Source of the DNA: an uncultured bacterium
Lineage (GTDB): Bacteria > Bacillota > Clostridia > Oscillospirales > Acutalibacteraceae
DNA length: 64,000 nucleotides
Direction: 5' to 3'
NCBI GenBank assembly: GCA_949283655.1
Contig: CASDTH010000032.1
Location: 80,150-144,149 of the forward strand
The position numbers were made by a program, and so were the translations under genes. The notes under the pieces are model-generated. The model searched no databases. It was not told the DNA's origin and was given only the letters and a program-made list of their open reading frames with translations. This document shows, in pieces, positions 52,797 to 60,984 of this stretch (its first letter is position 1; each line of letters opens with the position of its first letter).

Positions 52797-53251
52797 GCGT
52801 GCTCTCTGACGCCGTTGAGGAGCTGCGTCTGCTTCTTGCTAGGCTTCCTGCGCTTGCCGGCATAGATTTCTGTGAGGAATATCCTCCTGCACAAAAGCCC
52901 TCCCCACTACGCCGCGTCACTGTTGCAGTGGGGCTAGCGCAGGCCTCCTGCGCGCCCGGTGCACTCGGCCAGCTGGTCGGGAGGGAGGAGGGCCACGCTC
53001 TGTATGGAGAGGATTGGGCCATCCGCATCCGCCTGCAGATTCATGCGCCGCACCATATGGGAGGCTCCGCCTGTCGCCAGGCCTTTGAGCAGATCTGGGA
53101 AGCGCTCTGCCTGGAGCAGGGGCTCCCCATCCTGGCGGCCGGGTGCGGCCCGGTCAGCGCAATCCGGGAAACGGAATCCCTGCTGCTGGAGGCCTGGCTG
53201 GAGCTTCGCCTGTCTGCCGGCAAGAAAAAGGAAAGCGGGGAAAGCCTATGA
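52793..53251 (+). CDS. Putative tail-completion/connector protein 3
   Basis: 152 residues starting in an ATGA overlap. The arrangement of an N-terminal helix, FCEEYPPAQKPSPLRRVTVAVGLAQAS, RIRLQIHAPHHMGGSACRQAFEQIWEAL and a final LEAWLELRLSAG resembles tail-terminator-like proteins (XkdI/J position). It overlaps the tube-like gene by ATGA. Confidence 0.6.
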   Translation: MSVLSDAVEELRLLLARLPALAGIDFCEEYPPAQKPSPLRRVTVAVGLAQASCAPGALGQLVGREEGHALYGEDWAIRIRLQIHAPHHMGGSACRQAFEQIWEALCLEQGLPILAAGCGPVSAIRETESLLLEAWLELRLSAGKKKESGESL

Positions 53252-53661
53252 GCCAGTTGCATCATTTTCCACGTACAACGGGGCGAGATATTTTTCTGGA
53301 GGCAAATGGTCAACGTTTGGCCTGCGTGCAGAGCTGTGAGGTCGCCGCCCGCCGGGAGGGCTTTCCCGTCGTGCCCTTTGGAGAAAGCGAGGGCGGCGCG
53401 GCAGGGTTGGGGCCAATGCAGTATACGCTCACGCTCACCCGTCTTTCGCCGCAGGCAGAGGAGATCGATCTGTTCTCCCTCAGCGGGTTTTCGATTGTTA
53501 TCGCCAAGCCGGAAAGCTGGATTGTATACGATGGCTGCGAGTGGCTATCGGTCACAGAGCGGCTCTCACCCAATACATACGCAGTAGAAACCGCCACTTT
53601 GCTCGCATTATCCAGGCGGATACTCAAAAAGGAGGATGAAAGCGATGGCAGCACGTCCTGA
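53248..53661 (+). CDS. Putative tail tube-like protein (XkdM-like)
   Basis: 137 residues starting in an ATGA overlap. The start GRDIFLEANGQRLACVQSCEVAARREGFPVVPFGES resembles the opening strands of XkdM-type tail tube proteins (x-F-I/L-D/E-GQ-x-hydrophobic-A-x-C-x-EV). Later YTLTLTRLSP and VETATLLALSRRIL fit the rest of the tube fold. If so, this is the only tube protein; no sheath (XkdK) gene lies before it. It overlaps the 47-residue gene that follows. Confidence 0.58.
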   Translation: MSQLHHFPRTTGRDIFLEANGQRLACVQSCEVAARREGFPVVPFGESEGGAAGLGPMQYTLTLTRLSPQAEEIDLFSLSGFSIVIAKPESWIVYDGCEWLSVTERLSPNTYAVETATLLALSRRILKKEDESDGSTS

Positions 53662-53788
53662 TGTTTCTTCCACGCAGCAGCCTTCCACCCTCTCCGGGCA
53701 GGCGGATAACGGCGGGGCTCTGCTGCAGGAGCTGTCTCAGGCGATGGAGCGGGATGCCCGCCTCTACCCGGCGCCTATGCAGGCTTAA
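53645..53788 (+). CDS. 47-residue protein at the tape-measure position
   Basis: 47 residues (MAARPDVSSTQQPSTL...PAPMQA). AGGAGG lies nine bases before the ATG, inside the end of the tube-like gene, so translation coupling is likely. In PBSX this slot holds the tail chaperone XkdN and the long tape measure XkdO. The first half is Ser/Thr/Gln-rich and the second is helical (ALLQELSQAMERDARL). A dwarf tape measure or tail initiation protein is an inference from position; no family is recognised. Confidence 0.65.
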   Translation: MAARPDVSSTQQPSTLSGQADNGGALLQELSQAMERDARLYPAPMQA

Positions 53789-53804
53789 GAAAGGGGGCTT
53801 GCAC

Positions 53805-54308
53805 ATGACTGCTATGCGCTTCGGCGCGTTCCACTGGCCGTTGAACCCCACCGAGCTCCGTGTGGAGGATGGCCGGCACACCCGCGAATCAACCTTTCCC
53901 TCCCCTATGCTGCAGGATGCGGGGCCTGTATTGCGCACTGTCAGCGGGCGCGGCTTTTTTGCCGGTGAAACAGCGGCAGCGCAATTCGCCGGGCTGCGTG
54001 CGCTCCTTTCTGGCAGTGCGCAGGTGCTAACCGTGCCGGAATATGGCCCCATGTATGCCGTGTTGACGCAGCTTGATCTGCTGCGCGGCAGCATCCGGCT
54101 GGTAGAATATGCTTTTACCTTTCAGGAGAGTCCGGTAGAAATAAGCAGCCAGCCCTGCCGTCCGCCAGCCCTCCTGCTGCAGGAGGGCGAAACACTTTGG
54201 CATCTTGCGGCGCGTCTCTCCATCTCGATTGAACGGCTACTTGCGCTCAACCCACAAATTCCTGATCCCTGGAGCGTTACCGCCGGGATGGAGGTGAAAG
54301 TTCGATGA
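53805..54308 (+). CDS. LysM-containing baseplate protein (XkdP-like)
   Basis: 167 residues from ATG 53805 (MTAMRFGAFHWP), with AAGGGGG upstream. The N-terminal 110 residues (PLNPTELRVEDGRHTRESTFPSPMLQDAG, RGFFAG) resemble the DNA-circularisation/XkdP N-terminal fold. The C-terminal LysM domain (about 122-167) is LQEGETLWHLAARLSISIERLLALNPQIPDPWSVTAGMEV. In PBSX and related tails XkdP joins tape measure and hub. It overlaps the hub gene by ATGA. Confidence 0.8.
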   Translation: MTAMRFGAFHWPLNPTELRVEDGRHTRESTFPSPMLQDAGPVLRTVSGRGFFAGETAAAQFAGLRALLSGSAQVLTVPEYGPMYAVLTQLDLLRGSIRLVEYAFTFQESPVEISSQPCRPPALLLQEGETLWHLAARLSISIERLLALNPQIPDPWSVTAGMEVKVR

Positions 54309-55252
54309 TCGCCTGCACTGCGGCAACTGTTAATGGTGGGCAACCAGTGCTTCTGCCCACGCCGGCAAGCTTGGAGCTGCAATCCACCTGCTCCTCCCCA
54401 GCACGCCAGGTAACGCTCACCTTTGCCATGGAGCAGCCTTTGCCTCAGCTCGGCACGATCGAAATCACCGGGGGCCGGGCAGATATGCTGCTCTTTGCCG
54501 GCAGGCTGGATGAGCAGGTTTTTACCTATGATCAGGCAGGCGGCCGGTTGCTCATTAGCGCACGCTCCCTAGGCGGCGCTTTGCTGGATCATGAGGCTCT
54601 GCCCGCAAGCTACAATCAGCCGGATTTGCAGGCCATCTTTTTGCTGCATGCGGCGCCCTACGGGCTAACCGGCGCGCTTGGCGAGGGCTACTGCCCCGGT
54701 GTGTATTCCGTTGCAAAAGGGCAGAGCGAGTGGGAGGTGCTCTCCGATTTTTGCAGCATGGTCTGCGGCTGGCAGCCCCGCGTTACCAGAGCCGGCGTGC
54801 TGGACGCGTTGCCGCCCGGGCGTGGGGAGGCGCTTCTGCTCTCCAACCAAGTGCCGGGTGGGATACGCTACGCCTCCGCCCGGCGCATCAGCCGCCCCTA
54901 CGGCGCCGTTACCGAGCTGCGCTACCGGCCGGACCGGGAGAGCGGTTATCTCTACACCCTGCGGCAGGAGGGGCCGCTCCCGGCCAGAAGGCTGCTCGAC
55001 CTGGCGCAGCTGCCCGCATGGCGTGGGCGGCGGGAGGCGGAATGGGTGCTCCGGCGCTCCCTTGCTGGCAGCGAGGAGCTCGTTTTGGAGGCCCCGTTCC
55101 ATTTTCCCGGTGAGCTGGGCGGCGCCGTCCGGGCGCCAGATGCAAGCTGTGCGCCAGTCAGAGACGATTGGTGCATCTGGGCTATGCGCCGCCATCTTTC
55201 GCAAAGCGGTGCGGGCTGCACGGTAACGCTGCGCCCCAGAGATCATTTTTAA
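54305..55252 (+). CDS. Baseplate hub protein (XkdQ/gpD-like)
   Basis: 315 residues. Gp27/gpD-like hub features: strands around LPQLGTIEITGGRADMLLFAGRLDEQVFTYDQAGGRLLISARSLGGALLDHEALP, then YSVAKGQSEWEVLSDFCSMVCGWQPRVTRAGVLDALPPG. These match the Firmicutes prophage proteins that form the ring between tube and spike. It lies between LysM and spike genes, as in contractile and related tails. Confidence 0.72.
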   Translation: MIACTAATVNGGQPVLLPTPASLELQSTCSSPARQVTLTFAMEQPLPQLGTIEITGGRADMLLFAGRLDEQVFTYDQAGGRLLISARSLGGALLDHEALPASYNQPDLQAIFLLHAAPYGLTGALGEGYCPGVYSVAKGQSEWEVLSDFCSMVCGWQPRVTRAGVLDALPPGRGEALLLSNQVPGGIRYASARRISRPYGAVTELRYRPDRESGYLYTLRQEGPLPARRLLDLAQLPAWRGRREAEWVLRRSLAGSEELVLEAPFHFPGELGGAVRAPDASCAPVRDDWCIWAMRRHLSQSGAGCTVTLRPRDHF

Positions 55253-55267
55253 CAAGGAGGCCACGTT

Positions 55268-55627
55268 ATGTGGATTACACAAAGGCTCTCGCAGCCCACG
55301 CGGCCCACTGCTGCGGAAAGCGGCCGTGTGGATTCCTTTCAGCAAACATCGCTCGCCGCCACAGGCTCTGCGCAGCGGCGGGATGTGCCGCTCTATACGC
55401 CTGCGGGGCTAATCTCCATTCCCCTACCGGGGGAGCAGGTGTTGCTTCTCCCCTGCGCGGGGGAGACAGTCTGTGCAGGCGTACGGGTGACGCAGGCGCA
55501 CAGGCTCCAGCCCGGGGAGCTCCGGCTGTTTTCTGCAGGAGGGGCGAGCATCACACTGAAAAACAATGGAACCATCGAGCTTTGCGGCGCCATTATTCAC
55601 ACAGATAGCCCGCCGCCTGCCGAATGA
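55268..55627 (+). CDS. Putative baseplate spike protein (XkdR/gpV-like)
   Basis: 119 residues with AAGGAGG before the ATG. An OB-type N-terminal half (GLISIPLPGEQVLLLPCAGETVCAGVRV) followed by beta strands (GELRLFSAGGASITLKNNGTIELCGAII), the usual tail of gpV-like puncturing proteins, though short and without the metal-binding tip. It would be the needle below the hub. Confidence 0.7.
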   Translation: MWITQRLSQPTRPTAAESGRVDSFQQTSLAATGSAQRRDVPLYTPAGLISIPLPGEQVLLLPCAGETVCAGVRVTQAHRLQPGELRLFSAGGASITLKNNGTIELCGAIIHTDSPPPAE

Positions 55628-55643
55628 CAAGGAGGGATTTCAC

Positions 55644-56003
55644 ATGGACACGCTGCTGGAAAACGGCGACTGGGCGCTGGATGCCTGCGGTATTCCAATC
55701 GCAATTACCGGCTGGCAGGAGGAGCTACAGCGCTGCCGTATCCGCCTGCAAACGCCAAGGGGTGCCTTTCTGCATCAGCCCACCCTTGGTAGCGGCCTTT
55801 GTGCGCTCGCCCGCCAGGGCGGAGAAGCGGGCGAGGATCAACGCGCTCTGGAGCTGGCGCAGGAGGCGCTGCTGCCCCTGCCGCATATCCGGGTGCGCGC
55901 CGCGAAGCGGCTCTGCGGCGAGAACGGGCTCTGCACTGGCTTTCTCATCCAGCTGGCCGGAGAAGGCTGGCAAAGGGAGGTGACCATTCATGCCGGCGGA
56001 TAA
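55644..56003 (+). CDS. Baseplate wedge protein, GPW/gp25 family
   Basis: 119 residues from ATG 55644, with AAGGAGGG upstream. Contains QTPRGAFLHQPTLGSGLCAL and EEALLPLPHIRVRAAKRL; the family pattern is R-G-E-x7-G. It overlaps the next gene by 14 bases. Gp25 homologues join wedges to the tube and are found in contractile systems; their presence without a sheath gene is notable. Confidence 0.72.
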   Translation: MDTLLENGDWALDACGIPIAITGWQEELQRCRIRLQTPRGAFLHQPTLGSGLCALARQGGEAGEDQRALELAQEALLPLPHIRVRAAKRLCGENGLCTGFLIQLAGEGWQREVTIHAGG

Positions 56004-57069
56004 TGATTACACCTACCAAGGGTTGTTGGAGGAGCTACGCACCGCCTACGAATCGCACAGCGGCAGCCGGCCGGATGACGCCTCCGATGCAGGCATCCGG
56101 CTGCGCGTGCTGGCGGGTCAGCTCTTTGCACTGCACAGCCGCATCAGCTGGATACAGCGTCAATTCTTTCCCTCCACTGCAACCGGCGCGCAGCTTGACC
56201 AGCTTGCCGCAATGTGGGGGCTTGCACGAAAGGAAGCCTCGTTTGCCGAGGGGATGCTTCAATTTGCCCGCCCAGAGGCGGAAACACTGCCTGAAATCCA
56301 GCTCCCATCCGGGATTCTTTGCGCTGCTCCCGGCACACAGGGCAAGCAGTTTATAACACTGGAATCCTCCGCCCTGCCGGAGGGCGCAACACAGGCCCTT
56401 GTGTGTGCACGCGCACTGGAGCCAGGGGCCGGCTTCAATGTGGCGGCGGGCAAAATTACGATCCCCGTCAACCCACCGCAGGGCGTTACGCAGGTGACAA
56501 ACCCCTCACCCTTTGACGGCGGTGCAGACGCAGAAACGGATGAGCACCTTCGCATCCGCCTAGCCAGCCGGCTTGGACAGATGCCAAACGGCGCCAATGC
56601 ATCTACTTACCGGGAAAAGGCGCTCGCTTATGACGGCGTACTGGAGGCCTCTGTGCTGCCGCGCGCCCGCGGAAAGGGGACGGTGGATGTGATCCTCCTG
56701 ACCGCAGCAGAAACACCGGAAGATGCACTGCTGGCCCAGGTGCAGGCTGATCTCTCAAGTGACCGGGAGATCGGGACAGACGTTCTCGTGCGGGGCGCTG
56801 TGCGCACACCGGTATCCCTCTGTGTCAAGGTGCTCGTAGCATACGGCTATAACGGCGAGTCAGTCGCCGCGCAATGTAAGGCGGCGCTGCGCGGAATGTT
56901 GGAGGCGCTTCCCCTCGGCGAGCCGCTGCTGACCGCCCGAATTGGAGAAACACTGTTTCACATAGAGGGCGTTGCCAATTATACATTGGAATCCCCTGAG
57001 GAGGATCTTCTCTTCTCTGCAGATGCAAAGCTAACGCCTGGCACAATCACTGTGCAGCTTATGCAATAA
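55990..57069 (+). CDS. Baseplate J family protein (XkdT-like)
   Basis: 359 residues. Baseplate J landmarks are clear: GSRPDDASDAGIRLRVLAGQLFALHSRISWIQRQFFPSTATGAQLDQLAAMWGLARK, the PFDGGADAETDEHLRIRLASRLGQMPNGANASTYREKALAYDGVLEASVLPRARGKGTVDV core and VANYTLESPEEDLLFSADAKLTPGTITV. It is a wedge component in contractile tails and related injection machines. It is intact. Confidence 0.93.
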   Translation: MPADNDYTYQGLLEELRTAYESHSGSRPDDASDAGIRLRVLAGQLFALHSRISWIQRQFFPSTATGAQLDQLAAMWGLARKEASFAEGMLQFARPEAETLPEIQLPSGILCAAPGTQGKQFITLESSALPEGATQALVCARALEPGAGFNVAAGKITIPVNPPQGVTQVTNPSPFDGGADAETDEHLRIRLASRLGQMPNGANASTYREKALAYDGVLEASVLPRARGKGTVDVILLTAAETPEDALLAQVQADLSSDREIGTDVLVRGAVRTPVSLCVKVLVAYGYNGESVAAQCKAALRGMLEALPLGEPLLTARIGETLFHIEGVANYTLESPEEDLLFSADAKLTPGTITVQLMQ

Positions 57070-57085
57070 GAGGAGGGAGCCTGCC

Positions 57086-57724
57086 TTGTCAATTTTAGAA
57101 CAAATGTTGCAAGCCCTTCGGCCCTTGCAGCTTTACACACTCGCGCCGGAAGGCTCTGTCTATGCGGAGCTGAGTGCATACGCGCAGTGCCTGGAGCGCG
57201 TGCAGCAACGGCTTTCACTCGTGCTACAGGAAGCCTTTCTCCAAACCGCCTCAGAGAGCCGCCTCGCCGCATGGGAGCGGCTGCTAACGCTCCCCCCGGC
57301 GCAGCTTTCCCTGAGCGAGCGCCGGGAACGGCTCCTGCAGCGCTTTTCTCAGGGCGCACCGGACCCCACCCCAGGCGAAATACAAACCCTGCTGGAGGCG
57401 GCCGGATTCACTGGTACGCTGGAGGAGGATGCCGAAGCGCAGACCATTCGCTTGCTCTGGGGCCCTGGGGCCGAAAGCCTTGCCGGGTGTTCAGCGGCGG
57501 TGCGTGCCATCGAACTCGCTTTGCCCGCGCAGCTGAAAATTTGGGCTGACCTCCCCGCACAGGATTGGGACGCGCTGGATGCCTCCGCAAGGACCTTTGA
57601 CAGCTGGGATGCGCTCGCCCTGCGCTGGGAGCTACAGGAGGAGGACACAGAGGAGGGAGGTGAACGCATTGCCCAGCAGCGCAAAAACGGAAAAGCTCGG
57701 CCTGAATCGTTGGGCAGGAGCTGA
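57086..57724 (+). CDS. Baseplate/tail protein I-like (XkdU/YmfQ family)
   Basis: 212 residues from TTG 57086, with AGGAGGGAG upstream. MLQALRPLQLYTLAPEGSVYAELSAYAQCLERVQQRL and the LTLPPAQLSLSERRERLLQRFSQGA segment fit the YmfQ/DUF2313 family that follows baseplate J in PBSX and Mu-like tails. It overlaps the fibre gene by 56 bases, an unusually long but readable overlap. Confidence 0.8.
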   Translation: MSILEQMLQALRPLQLYTLAPEGSVYAELSAYAQCLERVQQRLSLVLQEAFLQTASESRLAAWERLLTLPPAQLSLSERRERLLQRFSQGAPDPTPGEIQTLLEAAGFTGTLEEDAEAQTIRLLWGPGAESLAGCSAAVRAIELALPAQLKIWADLPAQDWDALDASARTFDSWDALALRWELQEEDTEEGGERIAQQRKNGKARPESLGRS

Positions 57725-58133
57725 TACGCCTAAACGGGCGGATTTTAATCAGGATAATACGATTCTGGATGAAGCGCTCGGCAATCACCTTGCCGACAGT
57801 GCCCTGCACGTGACGGCTGCCGACAAAGCCCTTTGGAACGCGCCCTTCGCCGCGGGCACCTATTTTGGTACAAATGCGGCGCAGCGCACCATTCAGCTCG
57901 GCTTTCAGCCGAAGGCCGTCTTTTTGATGGCTGCCGGATATCCGCCCTCCCACGTCGATACGGAGAGCGGGCAAACCACCGTCTACTCCGGCCTGGCAGT
58001 GAATGGGCAGGGGACACTCGGCCTGAGCGTGACCAGCGGTGGCTTTGCGGTGGAGATGAATGCTTCACTCGGCGGCGGGGTCAGCTGCCTGAACCAAAGC
58101 GGCATGACGTATCTCTACGTCGCATTCCGGTAA
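57669..58133 (+). CDS. Tail-fibre-type protein, last gene of the phage-like operon
   Basis: 154 residues from TTG 57669, with GAGGGAGG upstream. The N-terminus KLGLNRWAGADTPKRADFNQDN is the typical baseplate attachment start of Firmicutes tail fibres. The C-terminal beta-rich region (FQPKAVFLMAAGYPPSHV, LSVTSGGFAVEMNASLG) ends abruptly and is short for a receptor binder. No lysis gene follows. Confidence 0.75.
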   Translation: MPSSAKTEKLGLNRWAGADTPKRADFNQDNTILDEALGNHLADSALHVTAADKALWNAPFAAGTYFGTNAAQRTIQLGFQPKAVFLMAAGYPPSHVDTESGQTTVYSGLAVNGQGTLGLSVTSGGFAVEMNASLGGGVSCLNQSGMTYLYVAFR

Positions 58134-58165
58134 TCCGCCCTCAAGCGGAGAGGATGGAGGGAGAA

Positions 58166-58197
58166 AGAGGGGCTTGCCCTCCCCCTTTTTTTCTTTT
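58166..58197 (+). terminator. Terminator of the phage-like operon
   Basis: AGAGGG pairs with CCCTCC across GCTTG and is followed by CCCTTTTTTTCTTTT, 35 bases after the last phage-type stop. Confidence 0.65.
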
Positions 58198-58202
58198 ATA
58201 AT
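58174..58202 (+). promoter_or_regulatory. Promoter of the anchored extracytoplasmic protein gene
   Basis: TTGCCC (58174-58179) and perfect TATAAT (58197-58202) lie 17 bases apart, overlapping the preceding terminator. Confidence 0.55.
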
Positions 58203-58249
58203 AGAGGGAGTTGCACCGATATGATTTTTTCAATCAGGAGGTTTTCCCT

Positions 58250-59527
58250 TTGAAAAAGAAGCCGCTCATCATCACCTGCGTCCTGCTGGCCGCAGCGGTT
58301 GCCCTGACGGTGGCCGTATTCATCTTTGGCCTAGGCGGGCAAAAAGAGCCCGAGCAGCCGGCTGTTGACCCCAACGCTGCCGCAAACTATCAGGCGCTGA
58401 GCGAAATTTCTGAGTCTACAGATTATCCTCTTCTGCCAACCGACTTTGACGGCATTTTTTACACAGCGAATCCAAACGGCGTTTTTGACTTCTACTCCTA
58501 TCAAAACGGTGCCTTTGAGCAGCTGGAGGCCAGCGGCACAGTGGAGGCAACCGTATCGCTCAGCGATCAAAATATTCCCGCTAAGATTTATTATTTGGAG
58601 CGTGACGGCCGGGTGGATGGCTATGGCCTGTTTACCACCGCTATTTCGGACGCACCCGTGGCGATCTATGATTACGTATTCTTCCGCGTAAAGACGATGC
58701 CGGACGCTTTCTCTGGAGATGCGCTGCTTCTGCTTGACACCAAGAAGGAGGATTTTTATCGCCCTGAAAAGGTGTATGAGGAGGCATACAAGCTTGATCT
58801 CTCCAGCGGAGAAACAGATGTTTTCCTACTGCAAAAGAGCCGGACCATTGGGGAAAACGGCGGTTCGCGCGCTGACTTTACGCTGCTGACAGATGCATTG
58901 GTGGACAATGCCGGCAGCCGCCTTCTCTTCTTCACCGGCCGCTATTATGCCGCCAGCTCCGAAAAACGGGATGTGATGTTCCGCACCGGCAGCCGGCAGA
59001 CGCATGGCTTTGCCAATGCAGATTATTACTACGCCCGCTCCACGGATGAGGGAATTGTCTTTTTGCGCAAGACGGAGGCAGGCTTCAACGCCATGCGGTA
59101 TCAGGATGGGGAGGAAAACGTCCTGCGGGAATTCACCGGCGCTTTCGGCATGGATTACCTGCTCAGCGGCGACACGCTCATCGGGCGGGATGGCATGGTT
59201 TATAACCTGGCCACCGGGCAGGAGAGTCGTTTCACTGCACCAGGGCTGACGGCCCTGGCTGCCGCCGCCCTCAGCCCGGAGGGCAACCGCATCGTGCTGG
59301 CAGGCACGCCGGAAGGCGGCGCCGTTAACGAGCAACGGATCCTCTACATTGATTTGGATGCCGGCACGCAGAAAGCTTTCTCCGGCGAGAACCTTTACCG
59401 GCTGGAGACACCGGAGCTTTTCTTCATCGATAACGACACGGTCTTCCACAACCGGAAGAGTACGCAGGAGGGTAAGGCTTGCCAGCTGTGCGCGATCCAA
59501 TGGGAAAAAGTCTTCGCCGCGCAATAA
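58250..59527 (+). CDS. Membrane-anchored extracytoplasmic protein, unknown function
   Basis: 425 residues from TTG 58250 (MKKKPLIIT), with AGGAGG eight bases upstream. An N-terminal hydrophobic helix (about 5-25) is followed by a secreted domain. The strand-rich repeats (TANPNGVFDFYSYQNGAFEQLE, RTIGENGGSRADFTLL, TDEGIVFLRKTEAGFNAMRYQDGEENVLREF) read like blades of a beta-propeller of the TolB/WD40-like type. No catalytic motif is seen. It lies behind its own promoter after the phage-like operon and has its own terminator, so it is probably not part of that cluster. Confidence 0.78.
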   Translation: MKKKPLIITCVLLAAAVALTVAVFIFGLGGQKEPEQPAVDPNAAANYQALSEISESTDYPLLPTDFDGIFYTANPNGVFDFYSYQNGAFEQLEASGTVEATVSLSDQNIPAKIYYLERDGRVDGYGLFTTAISDAPVAIYDYVFFRVKTMPDAFSGDALLLLDTKKEDFYRPEKVYEEAYKLDLSSGETDVFLLQKSRTIGENGGSRADFTLLTDALVDNAGSRLLFFTGRYYAASSEKRDVMFRTGSRQTHGFANADYYYARSTDEGIVFLRKTEAGFNAMRYQDGEENVLREFTGAFGMDYLLSGDTLIGRDGMVYNLATGQESRFTAPGLTALAAAALSPEGNRIVLAGTPEGGAVNEQRILYIDLDAGTQKAFSGENLYRLETPELFFIDNDTVFHNRKSTQEGKACQLCAIQWEKVFAAQ

Positions 59528-59570
59528 GCCGCTTGCCTGGCGAAACGCGGTTCAAAATTTAAAAAGGTAC

Positions 59571-59612
59571 AAAACGGCTGCCGCAGTATTTCTCATGGCA
59601 GCCGTTTTTATA
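59571..59612 (+). terminator. Terminator of the anchored protein gene
   Basis: A 10-bp stem AACGGCTGCC (59573-59582) with GGCAGCCGTT (59597-59606) is followed by TTTAT. Confidence 0.85.
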
Positions 59613-59785
59613 TGTGTGGCTAGCATATAGCATCCGTATACAAGGGGAACATCGCCGCCCGGCGGGCTCTCCGCATCACAATGAAAGAAAAATAAGTGGT
59701 TCAGAGCTCCAATCGTAACGATAGACTCCGGAGGCACTCTCCTCCTAGCTTCCACGTCTAGCATCTCATATTTGAAATCTAAACG

Positions 59786-59820
59786 CAAAAAGCTCTGCGG
59801 GTTTCCGCAGAGCTTTTTCT
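59786..59820 (-). terminator. Terminator of the rplJ-rplL operon
   Basis: AAAAAGCTCTGCGG/CCGCAGAGCTTTTT forms a 14-bp perfect stem flanked by A and T runs, 46 bases after the rplL stop. Confidence 0.92.
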
Positions 59821-59865
59821 AAAAGCGGCCATGGCAGCGGCCGCAATATGCTCAATAAGGGAAGC

Positions 59866-60246
59866 TTATTTGAGCTCGACCTTTGCGCCGGCAGCCTCCA
59901 GCTTCTCCTTCGCCGCTTCCGCGTCTTCCTTGGAGATGCCTTCCTTAACAGCCTTCGGAGCGCCGTCAACAACAGCCTTCGCATCGGCAAGGCCAAGGCC
60001 GGTGATCTCACGAACCGCCTTGATGACCTTGATCTTCTCCGCGCCGACTTCCGCCAGGATCACGTCGAACTCAGTCTTCTCCTCCTCCGCAGCAGCAGCG
60101 CCGCCATCGGCCGGAGCGGCAACCGCTACCGCAGCAGCAGCGGAAACGCCGAACTCTTCCTCAACAGCGTGCACCAGCTCGGAGAGCTCAAGCACGGAGA
60201 GGACTTTGATCTCTTCAATAATCGCATTAATCTTCTCAGATGCCAT
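59866..60246 (-). CDS. rplL: 50S ribosomal protein L7/L12
   Basis: 126 residues, ATG with TGGAGGT upstream. It has the N-terminal dimerisation helix pair ([23 protein letters not shown]), an Ala-rich hinge (about 35-55) and the C-terminal factor-binding domain [42 protein letters not shown]. Several copies dock on L10 to recruit elongation factors. Confidence 0.98.
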   Translation of the reverse strand: MASEKINAIIEEIKVLSVLELSELVHAVEEEFGVSAAAAVAVAAPADGGAAAAEEEKTEFDVILAEVGAEKIKVIKAVREITGLGLADAKAVVDGAPKAVKEGISKEDAEAAKEKLEAAGAKVELK

Positions 60247-60290
60247 TTTAATAAACCTCCAATGATTTCAAATTATAGCCGCAGGGGCAA

Positions 60291-60824
60291 TTACGCCTCT
60301 GCCGGGGCCTCTTCCGCTGCGGGAACAGCCTCGCCGGACTTGTCGACGATAGCCTGAATCGCGCGCGCGAAGGAAGCGATGGGTGCGTTGAACGCGTTGC
60401 AAACCGTGGCAAGCAAAATCTCGCGGGACGGCAGCTTTGCAAGGCTGCTGATCTTCTCCAGGCTGATGACCTCGCCATCCAGGAAGCCGCTCTTCACGGT
60501 GAAGGTCTTGCTTGCATCGGCAAACTTGCTCAGGATACGCGCAGGTGCGACATAGTCGCTCTCGCTCAGGGCGATTGCCGTCGTGCCGGAAAGCACATCA
60601 TCCAGCCCGGCCAAGCCTGCATCCTGCACAGCCAAGTGCAGCAACGTGTTTTTGACCACAGCATACTGAACGCCGGCCTCACGCAGCTCCTTGCGAAGCT
60701 TGGTATCATCGGCCACGTTGATGCCCTTATAGTCAACAACTACGCCAGCGCAGGCATTTTTTAGCTGCTCGGTGAGCTGCGCGACCTTCTGCTTCTTCTG
60801 CTCTAAAACTTTCTCACTCGGCAA
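60291..60824 (-). CDS. rplJ: 50S ribosomal protein L10
   Basis: 177 residues from a TTG start (MPSEKVLEQKKQK), with GAGGAGGTG nine bases upstream. The L10 core VVDYKGINVADDTKLRKELREAGVQYAVVKNTLLHLA is standard. L10 forms the base of the L12 stalk and represses its own operon by binding the leader. Confidence 0.97.
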   Translation of the reverse strand: MPSEKVLEQKKQKVAQLTEQLKNACAGVVVDYKGINVADDTKLRKELREAGVQYAVVKNTLLHLAVQDAGLAGLDDVLSGTTAIALSESDYVAPARILSKFADASKTFTVKSGFLDGEVISLEKISSLAKLPSREILLATVCNAFNAPIASFARAIQAIVDKSGEAVPAAEEAPAEA

Positions 60825-60908
60825 TGGGTTTCACCTCCTCTAAATCCGCCGGTTTTCAAGCAAGGGAAAACCGGCGCCTCAGCGCCCGCTCAGGGGCGCT
60901 CATCGCAG

Positions 60909-60951
60909 GGAAAAGAAAACGCCTTTCCCGCACACCGCAGGAAAGGCGTTA
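60909..60951 (-). terminator. Attenuator of the rplJ leader
   Basis: On the minus strand, AACGCCTTTCC pairs with GGAAAGGCGTT and is followed by TTCTTTT. It is downstream of the L10-binding structure, which suggests controlled termination. Confidence 0.8.
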
Positions 60952-60984
60952 CATACTTTTGTAACAGGCCGGCTGCCGGCCACG

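Noticed and set aside
54665..55345. Minus-strand frame of 226 codons in the hub gene
   Set aside because: Shadow frame opposite a gene that is part of a continuous operon with coupled starts.
46505..58133. Cluster as an R-type tailocin
   Set aside because: Terminase, portal, protease and capsid genes are present and sheath is absent, the opposite of a tailocin.
58250..59527. Anchored protein as a phage lysis or cargo gene
   Set aside because: It has its own promoter after the operon terminator, a signal anchor and no lytic motif.
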